A DNA stretch of 64,000 nt from AC-32 sp045806105 (GTDB taxonomy: Bacteria; Actinomycetota; Thermoleophilia; Gaiellales; Gaiellaceae), in NCBI GenBank assembly GCA_045806105.1, contig JBJMJY010000060.1:1-64000 (forward strand), read 5' to 3'. Shown piece by piece: positions 21,089 through 29,267 of the stretch. The notes under the pieces are model-generated. The model saw nothing but the letters and a program-made list of their open reading frames with translations. It was not told the DNA's origin and did no database searches. The translations under genes and the position numbers were made by a program. Positions within the stretch are counted from its first letter, which is position 1. Each line of letters opens with the position of its first letter.

Positions 21089-21625
21089 TCAGCCCAGCAT
21101 CAACTCGTCGTAGATGATGTCGTCGTCGTACAGCGTGCGGATGACCTCGTCTTGTTCCCTCGCAAGAATCGTGAGCCACTCCGTAAAGCCCGCGAGCTTC
21201 CCGTACAGCCGTCGCCCCTGCGTATCGAAGTAGGAGACGGCGTACTCGGCATCTGGGCGCTGCCCGTCCCGAACGAAGCACCACTCGTTGCCATTGGAGT
21301 CGAGGCCGAACGGTACGAGCTGTCCAAACCGAGCCTCGCCTCCTTCTCTGAACGGCAGCTCAGCGCCAGGATCGAGACGAGCTATGCGGTCGATGTCCTG
21401 GATCGCGACGATCTGCGCGTTCCCTCGACCGACGGCACTGACCTCCTGCACGCCGAACAAGTACGCGCCGTTGCTGAACGTCATGACGAACTCTCCGAAT
21501 GACGCGGGCAGCGAGCACCCAATCGCCGACTCAGTTGCCTCGACGTTGGCCGCAGACGCGACCTCGTACGTCTCGTGCTCCCCCTCTTCGCGAAGGAGCT
21601 GGATCAGCTCAGTCACATTTCCCAT
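21089..21625 (-). CDS. SMI1/KNR4 (SUKH) family immunity-type protein (cassette 5)
   Basis: 178 residues, ATG 21625. SUKH core: ESAIGCSLPASFGEFVMTFS (helix pair typical of SMI1/KNR4), then the beta region with NGNEWCFV and the AVSYFDTQG strand. In bacteria this superfamily mainly provides immunity to polymorphic or contact-dependent toxins. No toxin gene is adjacent, so it is an orphan immunity gene. Flanked tightly by copies 21055 and 21647. Confidence 0.85.
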   Translation of the reverse strand: MGNVTELIQLLREEGEHETYEVASAANVEATESAIGCSLPASFGEFVMTFSNGAYLFGVQEVSAVGRGNAQIVAIQDIDRIARLDPGAELPFREGGEARFGQLVPFGLDSNGNEWCFVRDGQRPDAEYAVSYFDTQGRRLYGKLAGFTEWLTILAREQDEVIRTLYDDDIIYDELMLG

Positions 21626-21699
21626 CCGGTGTCGAATACCCCTCGGGTGACATTCCCGCACGCTGGGCCAGCCCAAAGCCCCATGCCTAGACTCGCGCC

Positions 21700-21907
21700 A
21701 TGAAGATCCTCGCGGCGATATTCGCCAGCGCGCTCTTTGGCGGTGGTCACTTTGGGTCATGCGCGCTTCAAGGTCAGCATGCCCCGGGAAAGTCACGCCG
21801 GGACGCGAACTTTCACGACGGTTACTAATGGGCAGACTCTTACCTGCAGCGGGACCTACAACTCAGGTGAATGCTCCGTAACCCTTCCGCCGACCACATC
21901 ACCCTGA
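21700..21907 (+). pseudogene. frameshifted small secreted protein gene (cassette 6)
   Basis: ATG 21700 begins a signal-peptide-like MKILAAIFASALFG, after which the original frame soon closes, but the +1 frame continues VVTLGHARFKVSMPRE and ends ...TYNSGECSVTLPPTTSP at 21907. A single missing base in the GGCGGTGG run near 21742 would join them into a protein of about 68 residues. Either decay or a sequence error. Confidence 0.5.
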
Positions 21908-22006
21908 CTCACATCACCTCGCCGCTCGGGTGACATTCCGGCAGTCACTCTCATTCTCGGCTGGCGCAACCGAGCGAGTAGTTCATTGACCTGGAACGAT
22001 TCCCGT

Positions 22007-22464
22007 ATGCGCCTTGCCGGCGACTCGGGCGATCGTCTTGAGCTGGAACTTCTTGGCTACCAGTTCGAGCAGGCGGCCGACGCGTGGGATGCCAATGGCT
22101 GCAAGTCCGCGTCCAGGCAGAGGTCGACGGTAGGGGGTGGGAGGCGACCGATCCATGCCTCCTCACTAATGAGGTCTCGCGGCTAGCCGATTGGCTCGCG
22201 TGCCTGGCGGACGGCGTCGACGTCATACCCGTCGACTTTCTGGAGCCGAACCTGTCCTTCGAGGTCGCTGGCCGCGGTGGCGAGCAGATTCACGTTCGGG
22301 CTTGGTTCGAACTGGAGCTTCGACCCGCGTGGGCAGCGTCAGACACTGCAGGTGAGCGTGACTTCGCGGCGGATCTAGTAGTCACATCGGACCAACTAAC
22401 GCGCGTGGCCGCCGATCTCAGGGAGCAGCTTCGGCGGTTCCCACCGCGGCCCGCGGTCGGGTGA
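22007..22464 (+). pseudogene. frameshifted WapI-family-like immunity gene (cassette 7)
   Basis: Frame 1 from ATG 22007 gives MRLAGDSGDRLELELLGYQF...DAWDAN; frame 2 then continues WLQVRVQAEVDGRGWEATDP, CLLTNEVSRLADWL and LEPNLSF. Both halves match the order expected for WapI-type immunity proteins (DANWL..V and TDPCLLT). One missing T near 22096 (AAT-TGG) separates them. The stop TGA is supplied by the repeat itself (copy 22461). Family call is from recalled motif patterns. Confidence 0.6.
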
Positions 22465-22606
22465 CATTCCCGCACGCTGGCCCACGCCAGGAAACTGGCT
22501 CAGCGCCGTCCCCGCTGGGGGCTCCCGCCGTCTGGAAGCTCCAGCCACCGCACGTGACCGGTCGTGTGAGGCGTGGAGAGGAAGGCCTGTCCGCAATAAT
22601 TCGCCC

Positions 22607-22909
22607 GTGGACGAAGGGGTCGCGAAGGAGCTGGAGGCCACAGTCGCCGCACGGCGCGAACTCGGAGTAGAGCATGAGGAGCCCCTAATCGCGGGCTTCT
22701 TGGATCGGATCGATAAAGAGATCGATCGCCGGGTCGAGGAGCGCCTCGCGAAGCGGAGCGGACACGGGTTGAGCCTGAGGCCGAAGGAGATCGGATCCGC
22801 CGTACCGGTCGTCGTGGTCGCCGGCATCTTCGGCGGCGTCATCGGCGTTGTCGCAGCGCTCGCAGCCCTGGTCCTGGTGTTCCTCGTCCTCAGCCCGCCG
22901 CGGCGATAA
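22607..22909 (+). CDS. small protein with one C-terminal membrane helix (cassette 8)
   Basis: 100 residues, GTG 22607. A charged helical N-terminus (IDKEIDRRVEERLAKRSG) is followed by a 30-residue hydrophobic Gly/Val/Ala segment and PPRR at the end, so it is a tail-anchored membrane protein. No family recognised. 22490-22606 holds no gene. Confidence 0.6.
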   Translation: MDEGVAKELEATVAARRELGVEHEEPLIAGFLDRIDKEIDRRVEERLAKRSGHGLSLRPKEIGSAVPVVVVAGIFGGVIGVVAALAALVLVFLVLSPPRR

Positions 22910-23011
22910 GCTCGCGCCGGCGCGGACGAGCACGTCGGCCACCTTCCGGTTTGTCATTGATCCGCTAAGCGCTCGGCCGACATTCGCGAACCCAGGCGAG
23001 TCGGTGACTGC

Positions 23012-23317
23012 CTAGCCGGCGGTCGGGTGTCGCGGAACCGGGTCGTCGTAATCGCCACGCGTCTCGACGGCGCTCTCTCCAACGAATCGTCGCCAGCCCT
23101 TGCCGGGACGAACCCTCACGACGACGTACATTCCGGACGCCGACTCCTCCATATCCCAGAACGCGATGGACTTCACGCGAAGTTGCCGACCCGACGGAGT
23201 GACGACTTCCTCCGACCGCTTCCCGTAAGCGTCGAGCTCGTCCCACGACAAGCTTGCAATCTCCTTCGCCTTGGCGCGGGCCACCAGTCGAGGATCCTCT
23301 TCCGGGACGCGATCCAT
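23012..23317 (-). CDS. hypothetical protein (cassette 9)
   Basis: 101 residues, ATG 23317, preceded on this strand by TACGAT (23324-23329) 6 nt upstream, so probably leaderless. The central beta region (GMYVVVRVRPGKGWRRFVGE) follows a helical N-terminus. No family recognised. Stop lies 12 nt from the degenerate copy at 22977. Confidence 0.65.
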   Translation of the reverse strand: MDRVPEEDPRLVARAKAKEIASLSWDELDAYGKRSEEVVTPSGRQLRVKSIAFWDMEESASGMYVVVRVRPGKGWRRFVGESAVETRGDYDDPVPRHPTAG

Positions 23318-23418
23318 GTCCGGATCGTATGTCTCCTCTGGTGACATTCCCGCACGCTGGCCCACGCGACGCTACTCGCTGTTCCCGTGGCCAGACGAGC
23401 CACGCGCTGCCTGCTCCA

Positions 23419-24015
23419 TCAGTCCCTCATTGGCATGTTGCCGACCTCGATCTCGTCGAGGAACGCCAGCACGCGCTCGGTGAGCAACGCCGCAGCGGCC
23501 GCGTCGTATGCCGGGAGCGAACGGTCGGCGAAAAGGTGCTCTTCCCCCGGGTAGAGGAACAGCTCACCGCGGTCGGTCGACTCGACGAGGGCCTGCGCGG
23601 CCTCGAGGTCTTCGGCGAAGAACGGGTCGGCGTCCTTGCCGTGCACCTGCACGGGGACACCCTCGGGCCAGGCGTCCCCGAACTCCGAGACTGGGAGACA
23701 CGAGGACATGAGCAAGGCCCCGCGGGTGCCGGGCCGGGTCTGCGCGAGCTGCTGGGCGACCATGACTCCGAAGGAGAAGCCGGCGTAGACGGCCTCGGGG
23801 CGGATCCCCTCGGCCGCGGAGACCCCTCGCTCGGCCAGCGCGCCGAATCCCGCTTCCCGCGCGAAAGCCATCCCCTCCTCAATCGTGTCGAACGTGCGCC
23901 CGTCGAACAGGTCGGGCGTGTGCACGGTGTGCCCGGCCCGCCGCAAATCGTCGGCGAACGACCGCACTCCCTCAGTCAGCCCCTGGACGTGGTGGTACAA
24001 CGCGATCTCGGTCAT
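23419..24015 (-). CDS. dienelactone hydrolase family alpha/beta hydrolase (cassette 10a)
   Basis: 198 residues, ATG 24015. Nucleophile elbow GFSFG (Ser in place of the Cys of true dienelactone hydrolases), acid region HGKDADPFF and catalytic His in YPGEEHLF. Cytoplasmic esterase or lactonase of unknown substrate. Divergent from an HTH regulator with which it shares a 64-bp control region; the pair forms one two-gene cassette. Confidence 0.88.
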   Translation of the reverse strand: MTEIALYHHVQGLTEGVRSFADDLRRAGHTVHTPDLFDGRTFDTIEEGMAFAREAGFGALAERGVSAAEGIRPEAVYAGFSFGVMVAQQLAQTRPGTRGALLMSSCLPVSEFGDAWPEGVPVQVHGKDADPFFAEDLEAAQALVESTDRGELFLYPGEEHLFADRSLPAYDAAAAALLTERVLAFLDEIEVGNMPMRD

Positions 24016-24037
24016 CTCCAATCCTCCCACCCATTGA

Positions 24038-24051
24038 TCCAATAAGTTGGA
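24038..24051. promoter_or_regulatory. 14-bp inverted repeat TCCAA-TAAG-TTGGA
   Basis: Lies in the control region between the hydrolase (start 24015) and the HTH regulator (start 24080). Probable operator of the regulator. TAGTCT at 24066-24071, 8 nt before ATG 24080, is a candidate -10 box for a leaderless regulator transcript. Confidence 0.5.
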
Positions 24052-24079
24052 ACATTCGGCAATGCTAGTCTATTCGCCG

Positions 24080-24652
24080 ATGTCTCGCAACCCGACTCCC
24101 CCGGACTACGACCTCGACGAGCGGATCGGCCTCACGACGCCGTCCCAGGTAAAGGCGATCAGCCATCCCCTCCGCACAACGATCCTGAGCCTCCTCCACG
24201 AGCGGGCGGCGACGGTGACCGAGCTGGCGAGCGCGGTCGAGCGCCCGAAGAGCACGGTCGCCCATCACGTCAAGGTGCTCACCGAGGCCGGGCTGGTGCA
24301 GGTGGTGAGAACCCGGCGGGTACGGGCGATCGAGGAGCGGTTCTACGGCCGCACCGCACGGATGTTCTATGTCGGCGTCGAGCGGAGCCCGGATGGCGAC
24401 GATATGCCTCGAGACTTCAACGACTTCGAGGTCGCCGCTCGGGAGTCGACGGCGGCTTACCGGGACGGGAAGTTGTGGGGCTTCATCCGACACGCCCGGA
24501 TCTCAGAGGTGCAGGCTTCGCAGTTCTGGAAGCGGATGGCGGAGCTGGTGGCGGAGTTCGACCAGCTTCCGCGGTCGGGCGAGACCGTCTATGGATTCGC
24601 GGTCGGCGTCTATCCCACCGACCATCCGACCCTCCCGGCCGGCGCCGACTAG
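24080..24652 (+). CDS. ArsR-like winged-helix transcriptional regulator (cassette 10b)
   Basis: 190 residues from ATG 24080. HTH core: AISHPLRTTILSLLHERAAT, VTELASAVERPKSTVAHHVK, LTEAGLV, as in ArsR/HTH_20 regulators with a C-terminal effector domain. It likely controls the divergent hydrolase through the TCCAA-TAAG-TTGGA element. Ends 37 nt before copy 24690. Confidence 0.85.
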   Translation: MSRNPTPPDYDLDERIGLTTPSQVKAISHPLRTTILSLLHERAATVTELASAVERPKSTVAHHVKVLTEAGLVQVVRTRRVRAIEERFYGRTARMFYVGVERSPDGDDMPRDFNDFEVAARESTAAYRDGKLWGFIRHARISEVQASQFWKRMAELVAEFDQLPRSGETVYGFAVGVYPTDHPTLPAGAD

Positions 24653-24801
24653 GAAATCGCTGGCGGTACTAGAGCAGGATTGGGTTCAGGGGACATTCCC
24701 GAACGCTGGCGCAGCCGAGTGTTGCGCGTCTTCTTCCGGCTCAGGATGGCGCAGGCTATGTGGAGTCCGTGGGCGCTTCTCTTCTGCGTCCGCAGGAAGC
24801 T

Positions 24802-25479
24802 CTAGGGAGCCCTGACTCTGAAGCCGTCGCCTGCCCCGGCAGTCGCGCCGGGCACGGAGAACCCCTCTAGGACATGAAGGACGCTGCCTCGCTCGATGCT
24901 GTTTGGACGGTGCCAGGTGAAGCTCACCGAGCCACGCGAGCCGATGTGGTTCCTCCTCAGTCCGCTCCGAGCCCAGATGATCCGTCCGCGGAGGAGAAGG
25001 CTGACTTTGACCCTCACCACACGCATATTCCCCTTCCAGTGAGGAGTGAGACGCAGCCAGTGCTGTGAGAGCGAGCGGCGGACTTTGGCGCGGTCGAACT
25101 CGAACGAGAGCCCGATCCTGAAATCACGCGGGGCGCTGTAGAAGCGCTGGGCTGTATTTCGGTCGTGCGAGGAGACCAGCCACCAGTAGGAGCCCGCGTA
25201 TAGCGGTGCGCTCGGCGACCAGGTCGTCTCGCCGTTCGTGAAGGAGTGATCTCGGACGAGGTTTCCCTCCGGGAACATCCCTGCCGCTGTCGTGTCCGGG
25301 CTGTTAGCGATGAAGAGCCCGTCCGACTGCTCGTTAGCCGGCAGCGTCCAGCTGAATACCGGACGAGATGGCGGGTCGATGAAGGCACCTGGCGGGGGCG
25401 TCACCGGCGTTGCGGCGGCCAGCGCCGTGGCCGCAACGATCCCCAAGCCCCCGACCACCGCCGCTATCCCGTAGCCCAT
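24802..25479 (-). CDS. secreted protein with beta-sandwich-like region (cassette 11)
   Basis: 225 residues, ATG 25479, N-terminal membrane/signal segment (GIAAVVGGLGIVAATALAAA), then a segment typical of secreted Fn3-like surface proteins (RPVFSWTLPANEQSDGLFIA ... SYWWLVSSHD) and a second beta-rich half. Function unknown. 24719-24801 shows no gene. Confidence 0.7.
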   Translation of the reverse strand: MGYGIAAVVGGLGIVAATALAAATPVTPPPGAFIDPPSRPVFSWTLPANEQSDGLFIANSPDTTAAGMFPEGNLVRDHSFTNGETTWSPSAPLYAGSYWWLVSSHDRNTAQRFYSAPRDFRIGLSFEFDRAKVRRSLSQHWLRLTPHWKGNMRVVRVKVSLLLRGRIIWARSGLRRNHIGSRGSVSFTWHRPNSIERGSVLHVLEGFSVPGATAGAGDGFRVRAP

Positions 25480-25592
25480 CGGTCTCCCTGCTAGACGAGG
25501 AAAGTGTAGGAGGCCGAGCCATCGAGGAGCGTTCGTTCTTCAAGTGACATTCCCGCACACTGGCGCAGGCGAGTCCACCTATCCTCGCGCTC

Positions 25593-26012
25593 GTGAAGAG
25601 CGACTGGCTAAACCTGCGAGCGAGCAGGTACTTCATCGGCCCTTACAGCGAGACGCCGGACTTCACCATCCTTGGCCCGCCGCCCGAAGAGTTGGGCCGG
25701 ACGATCCGCTTGGCGCTCGAGGCCTCCATCGAAGAGAGCACCTCCGGCGACGAGTACGCTCGCCTCGCCGACGAACGGGCCATCGCACCCGCTCGGCTCG
25801 CCAGGGTCAAAAATCGCGGCACGTTCGAGCGCGGCGCTCGACTCGTGAACTTTGACGTCCGTGCCTCTGGCGAGATTCTGGTGACGCCGTCGTTCAGGAA
25901 GCGCGGGTATTGGGAGCCCTCTCCGGAGGCTCAATGGATTCGTCTCGCTCGCCCGTCAGACGTTGATCTCGGCCATGCCGCACTGCAGGCTGCGGCACGC
26001 TCGACCGCGTAG
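25593..26012 (+). CDS. hypothetical protein, possible CDI-type immunity protein (cassette 12)
   Basis: 139 residues, GTG 25593; TATCCT (25580-25585) lies 7 nt upstream, right after repeat copy 25544, so the gene is probably leaderless and carries its own minimal promoter. Begins KSDWLNLRASRYFIGPYSET. The pattern recalls small contact-dependent-inhibition immunity proteins, but I cannot confirm this. Confidence 0.6.
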   Translation: MKSDWLNLRASRYFIGPYSETPDFTILGPPPEELGRTIRLALEASIEESTSGDEYARLADERAIAPARLARVKNRGTFERGARLVNFDVRASGEILVTPSFRKRGYWEPSPEAQWIRLARPSDVDLGHAALQAAARSTA

Positions 26013-26102
26013 ACCTCTGGTGACATTCCCGCACACTGGCCCACGCGAGAGCAACGGACCCGAGGCGCTTGGTAGCTGGCGCCGCTGGGTAACGACCGAC
26101 CG

Positions 26103-26501
26103 ATGGCTCGCCCAAATCCGGGGCCGGACATGAAGCGTCTCGCGGACGAGTTCGTCGGCTTGATGCACGACCTCGACTGGGAACTCGACTATTCAGAGCA
26201 GAGCGTCCAGAAGCTGGAAGAGATGATCGAGAGGCAGTTCGAAGACTGGCGGCCGTGGCGAAGCGGCAAGGTTGCGAAGAAGAACCTTCCGATCGCATCA
26301 CTGGTCGGCGCTTACCTCGGCGAGGTGATGATCCGCCACCTCGGTGGTCAGTGGGGCTGGATGCCGGAGTTCGACGTGGCCGCAGTCCACCTCCCCTCCG
26401 GAACGTGGACGTCCCCGCCCGCGAAGGCCCAGAAGCGCTTCCTCAACGGCACGGAGGACGATCTTGTCTTCTACTACGAGGCGCACAAGTCGCAGGCCTA
26501 G
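26103..26501 (+). CDS. hypothetical protein (cassette 13)
   Basis: 132 residues, ATG 26103. Helical N-terminus then LVGAYLGEVMIRHLGGQWGW, a motif seen in several small uncharacterised bacterial families, followed by a beta-rich end. No firm family. Lies between copies 26020 and 26515. Confidence 0.65.
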   Translation: MARPNPGPDMKRLADEFVGLMHDLDWELDYSEQSVQKLEEMIERQFEDWRPWRSGKVAKKNLPIASLVGAYLGEVMIRHLGGQWGWMPEFDVAAVHLPSGTWTSPPAKAQKRFLNGTEDDLVFYYEAHKSQA

Positions 26502-26554
26502 CAGTCGCCCTCTCGTGACATTCCCGCACGCTGGCCCAGGCGACTCCCCGTCAG

Positions 26555-26600
26555 CTAGGACGCTTCGTGGGTGGCCCTCCAATAGACCGTCACGTCTCCA
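26555..26600 (-). pseudogene. 3' remnant of a cassette-4-type gene
   Basis: On the minus strand it encodes GDVTVYWRATHEAS-stop, matching the GDVTVYWRVSNEAS-stop end of cassette 4 (20584-21015), at the same distance from its repeat copy. Similarity ends abruptly at 26600, where unrelated sequence leads into the beta-lactamase-type gene. It is the scar of a truncated or replaced cassette. Confidence 0.75.
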
Positions 26601-26619
26601 AACCCTATTGGCGCCAGCC

Positions 26620-27723
26620 CTAGGCGCCACAAAAAGACGCATCCAGCAGCCGCCTCAGCGCAGCCCCGGCCGACGGCAAGATCGGGAGACTGTTGCTCAT
26701 CGCGACTACACGACGGCGGCCGTCAGGACTGCTCCACGCGGCGGAGACGGTCCCAAGCAGGGCGCCGGTGTGGCCGATCGCGGTGCCGCACGGTGTCCGG
26801 AAAGCGGCGAGCCCCAACCCGTAGCGCGAACCGGGCGCTGGGCGCATGAGGGCGAGCAGACGGGGTGGAAGCAACCGGCCCTCGAGAAGAGACCCGAGAA
26901 AACGCGAAAGATCGGACGCCGTGGAGACGATCGACCCGGCCGCCCAGGCCCACGACGAGTTCACTGTGCTGCGATCGCGAGCGGTGGCGAGGTTGCCGAC
27001 GATACCGTCGTGCTCGCTCGGGGCATAGCCATGCGCGTACCGCCGGGTGTTCGGGATCTCCGACGCGAAACTCGTGTCCCTGAGTCCGAGCGGCGCGAAG
27101 ATTCGCCGGCGGAGCTGGCGCCTGAGACTCGTCCCGGTGGCACGCTCGACGACCATTCCGAGGAGGACGTAGTTCGTGCTGGCGTAGGCGAAACGGCCGC
27201 CGGGCCGCCCGACGGATCCCTCGGCGAGCGCGACGGCTACCAGCTCGCGGGGTTTCCACCGGCGCCGCGGCTGGGCAACCGTCCGGCGTACGAAATCCGG
27301 GTTGTCTGCATAGTCGGCGAGCCCGGACGTGTGTGCGAGCAGCTGTCGCACGGTGATTCGGCCGCCGTCCGGGACGAGCCCGGGCAACCACTGCCCGACC
27401 GTGTCTCCGAGCGCCAGTCGGTGCTCGCCGACGAGTTGGAGCACGACGACCGCGACGAAGGTCTTCGTGATGCTCCCCACACGGAAGCGATCGTGAGCAT
27501 CAAGCGGTACACGCCCCTTAAGGACGGCGAATCCGCTGGTCTTCTCCCGACGCGAAGAGCCGTCGTCGACCAGAACGAGTGCGCCCGGAGTCCCTGCGTC
27601 GACGACGTCGTCCGCCGACGGCTTTGCCGGGCCGCTTCGGAGGGCGCTACCGCCGATGATGATCGCGAACGACGCCGCAGTCGCTAGAGCAATCAGAGCG
27701 GCCTTTACGCCGATGCCTCTCAC
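26620..27723 (-). CDS. membrane-anchored or secreted serine beta-lactamase-fold hydrolase (cassette 14)
   Basis: 367 residues from GTG 27723 (frame is longer but non-coding-like upstream). N-terminal hydrophobic segment (GVKAALIALATAASFAIIIG). Nucleophile motif GSITK, HTSGLADYADN loop, YASTNYVLLG (the usual Tyr-Ser-Asn box reads Tyr-Ala-Ser), and GHTGALLG for the third motif. Resembles R61 D-Ala-D-Ala carboxypeptidase-like proteins. The altered second motif may reduce activity. Confidence 0.82.
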   Translation of the reverse strand: MRGIGVKAALIALATAASFAIIIGGSALRSGPAKPSADDVVDAGTPGALVLVDDGSSRREKTSGFAVLKGRVPLDAHDRFRVGSITKTFVAVVVLQLVGEHRLALGDTVGQWLPGLVPDGGRITVRQLLAHTSGLADYADNPDFVRRTVAQPRRRWKPRELVAVALAEGSVGRPGGRFAYASTNYVLLGMVVERATGTSLRRQLRRRIFAPLGLRDTSFASEIPNTRRYAHGYAPSEHDGIVGNLATARDRSTVNSSWAWAAGSIVSTASDLSRFLGSLLEGRLLPPRLLALMRPAPGSRYGLGLAAFRTPCGTAIGHTGALLGTVSAAWSSPDGRRRVVAMSNSLPILPSAGAALRRLLDASFCGA

Positions 27724-27881
27724 CGCAGCAGCGTACTGCCGTAGAGGCTGGCTCTCCCAACGGTGGGTCGACAAACTTCGATCAAGAGGAGATGGAGTCC
27801 GCGGGATCAAACCCGCGTTCTCGCACCGCCGTCAGGCGTCATTCCTGAACACTGGCCGCGAGCCCACCTGGACCACGCTGG

Positions 27882-28310
27882 CTATGCGCCGCAGCCCGCC
27901 TTTGGCCAGTCAACGCCCGGGCCGCAGTAGTTCGCTCCAGTATGGAGCTCGGTGATAACGCCGTTTCTAAGGCGAATCCTGAAGGAATCGCCTACCCGTG
28001 GTGGCGGATGCGCCGCCGTGAAGAAGCTCCTGTCACGGATGCGGACGGCGGTGACCTTCGCTGTCGCCGTCGCGTTGTGAGGCGTTCCGCTGGGCCGCGA
28101 GAGGCGGAAACGCAGGTCGACGATGAAGTCGCTAAGGCCTAAGGAGAGCCACTCGTGTCCGTGACCAGTCCGAGTGATGGTGAGTGAGCGGGCGTGAGCC
28201 TGCCAACGCCCGGCGAAGCTAAGCAGCGTCGCGTTGTCGCCGCCACAACCCCCGAGCGCAAAGCACGCTGTCGCGGCGACGAGCATCGGGGTCAGCCGTG
28301 ACCGATCCAT
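27882..28310 (-). CDS. small lipoprotein (cassette 15)
   Basis: 142 residues, ATG 28310. Signal peptide with lipobox-like ALGGC (LVAATACFALGGCGG). The mature domain is beta-rich and ends with three Cys (NYCGPGVDWPKAGCGA). No family recognised. Lies between copies 27835 (degenerate) and 28367. Confidence 0.65.
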   Translation of the reverse strand: MDRSRLTPMLVAATACFALGGCGGDNATLLSFAGRWQAHARSLTITRTGHGHEWLSLGLSDFIVDLRFRLSRPSGTPHNATATAKVTAVRIRDRSFFTAAHPPPRVGDSFRIRLRNGVITELHTGANYCGPGVDWPKAGCGA

Positions 28311-28408
28311 GTGACCATTCTGCACCGGCGATGACCCGGCCTCAGCTGAACGCAACCCTCGCTCTGGTGACGTTCCCGCACACTGGCCCAGGCGAGAGAC
28401 AGGTGCGA

Positions 28409-29164
28409 CTAAGCGACGCGATCACCGTCACGCAGGAGCGGAACCGACTGAATCCGAGGCCCGGACCCGGCCTCGCTGAGGATCGGCTCGGGCGAGTATT
28501 GAACGACGTACGCCCGGCGCATCGCCGGCGTCGTGTTCGCTCCGCTGTGGTGGAAGACCGTGCTCGAGAAGCCCACGATGCTGCCCGCCGGGACGACGGC
28601 CGGTATGCCGACGTCGTCGCCGAAGTACCCAATCATGTCGCCTGTTGCCTCGTCTCTGCGGTGTGGCACCACGTCACGCGTACCCGCGCGCGAGTATGGG
28701 AGTACGTACACGGTGCCGTTGGACTCGTCGACGTCATCGAGGGCGATCCAACACGTCAGGTAAGGCGAGTGCGGGTAAGGGATGTAACCGGAGTCCTGGT
28801 GCCACGAGAAGCTGGTCTCACCTTCAGTCCCCTTCACGACGTACTGGTCGTTGAAGAGGTACGCGTCCGGGCCCAGGGTCACGCGGCAAATGTCGGCCAT
28901 GCGCTCGCCGAGGACGAAGCGCCGTAGCACCCCGCTTTCCGTCGAGCAGCTGTTGACGAAGTAGCGTCGGCCACGCATGCACAGATCGATGTGGTCGGTG
29001 CCCGCGGCATCCATCTCGGCATCGCGCTTGTCGATGAAGCGCTGGCATTCGCCCCGCAGGTCGGCGAGCTCGGCGTCCCCAAGCACACGCTCGAGCACGA
29101 ACCAACCTTCACGCTCGTATGCCTGCCGCTGCTCGTCGGTGATCATTTCCTGATACGTCCCCAA
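28409..29164 (-). CDS. phytanoyl-CoA dioxygenase family protein (cassette 16a)
   Basis: 251 residues, ATG 29164. Fe(II)/2-oxoglutarate oxygenase fold with the metal motif HQD (SFSWHQDSG) and distal His (VFHHSGANTT), plus the 2OG-binding Arg downstream (MRRAYVVQYS). Hydroxylates an unknown small molecule. Divergent from an AraC-type activator, with which it forms one two-gene cassette of 1.7 kb, the largest in the array. Confidence 0.88.
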   Translation of the reverse strand: MGTYQEMITDEQRQAYEREGWFVLERVLGDAELADLRGECQRFIDKRDAEMDAAGTDHIDLCMRGRRYFVNSCSTESGVLRRFVLGERMADICRVTLGPDAYLFNDQYVVKGTEGETSFSWHQDSGYIPYPHSPYLTCWIALDDVDESNGTVYVLPYSRAGTRDVVPHRRDEATGDMIGYFGDDVGIPAVVPAGSIVGFSSTVFHHSGANTTPAMRRAYVVQYSPEPILSEAGSGPRIQSVPLLRDGDRVA

Positions 29165-29267
29165 TCTGCTCGCTCCTCTCGTTTCGACTTACGACGCGGG
29201 TAGTCTGGCGGCCACGTGCCACCATGGCTGCTCATCTTGTGATGATTAGTGATCGTTTTCTGCTGCC

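Noticed and set aside
27790..27830. tRNA-like GGGATCAAACCCGCG segment
   Set aside because: Only a T-arm-like hairpin; no acceptor or anticodon stems around it. No tRNA was found in the window.
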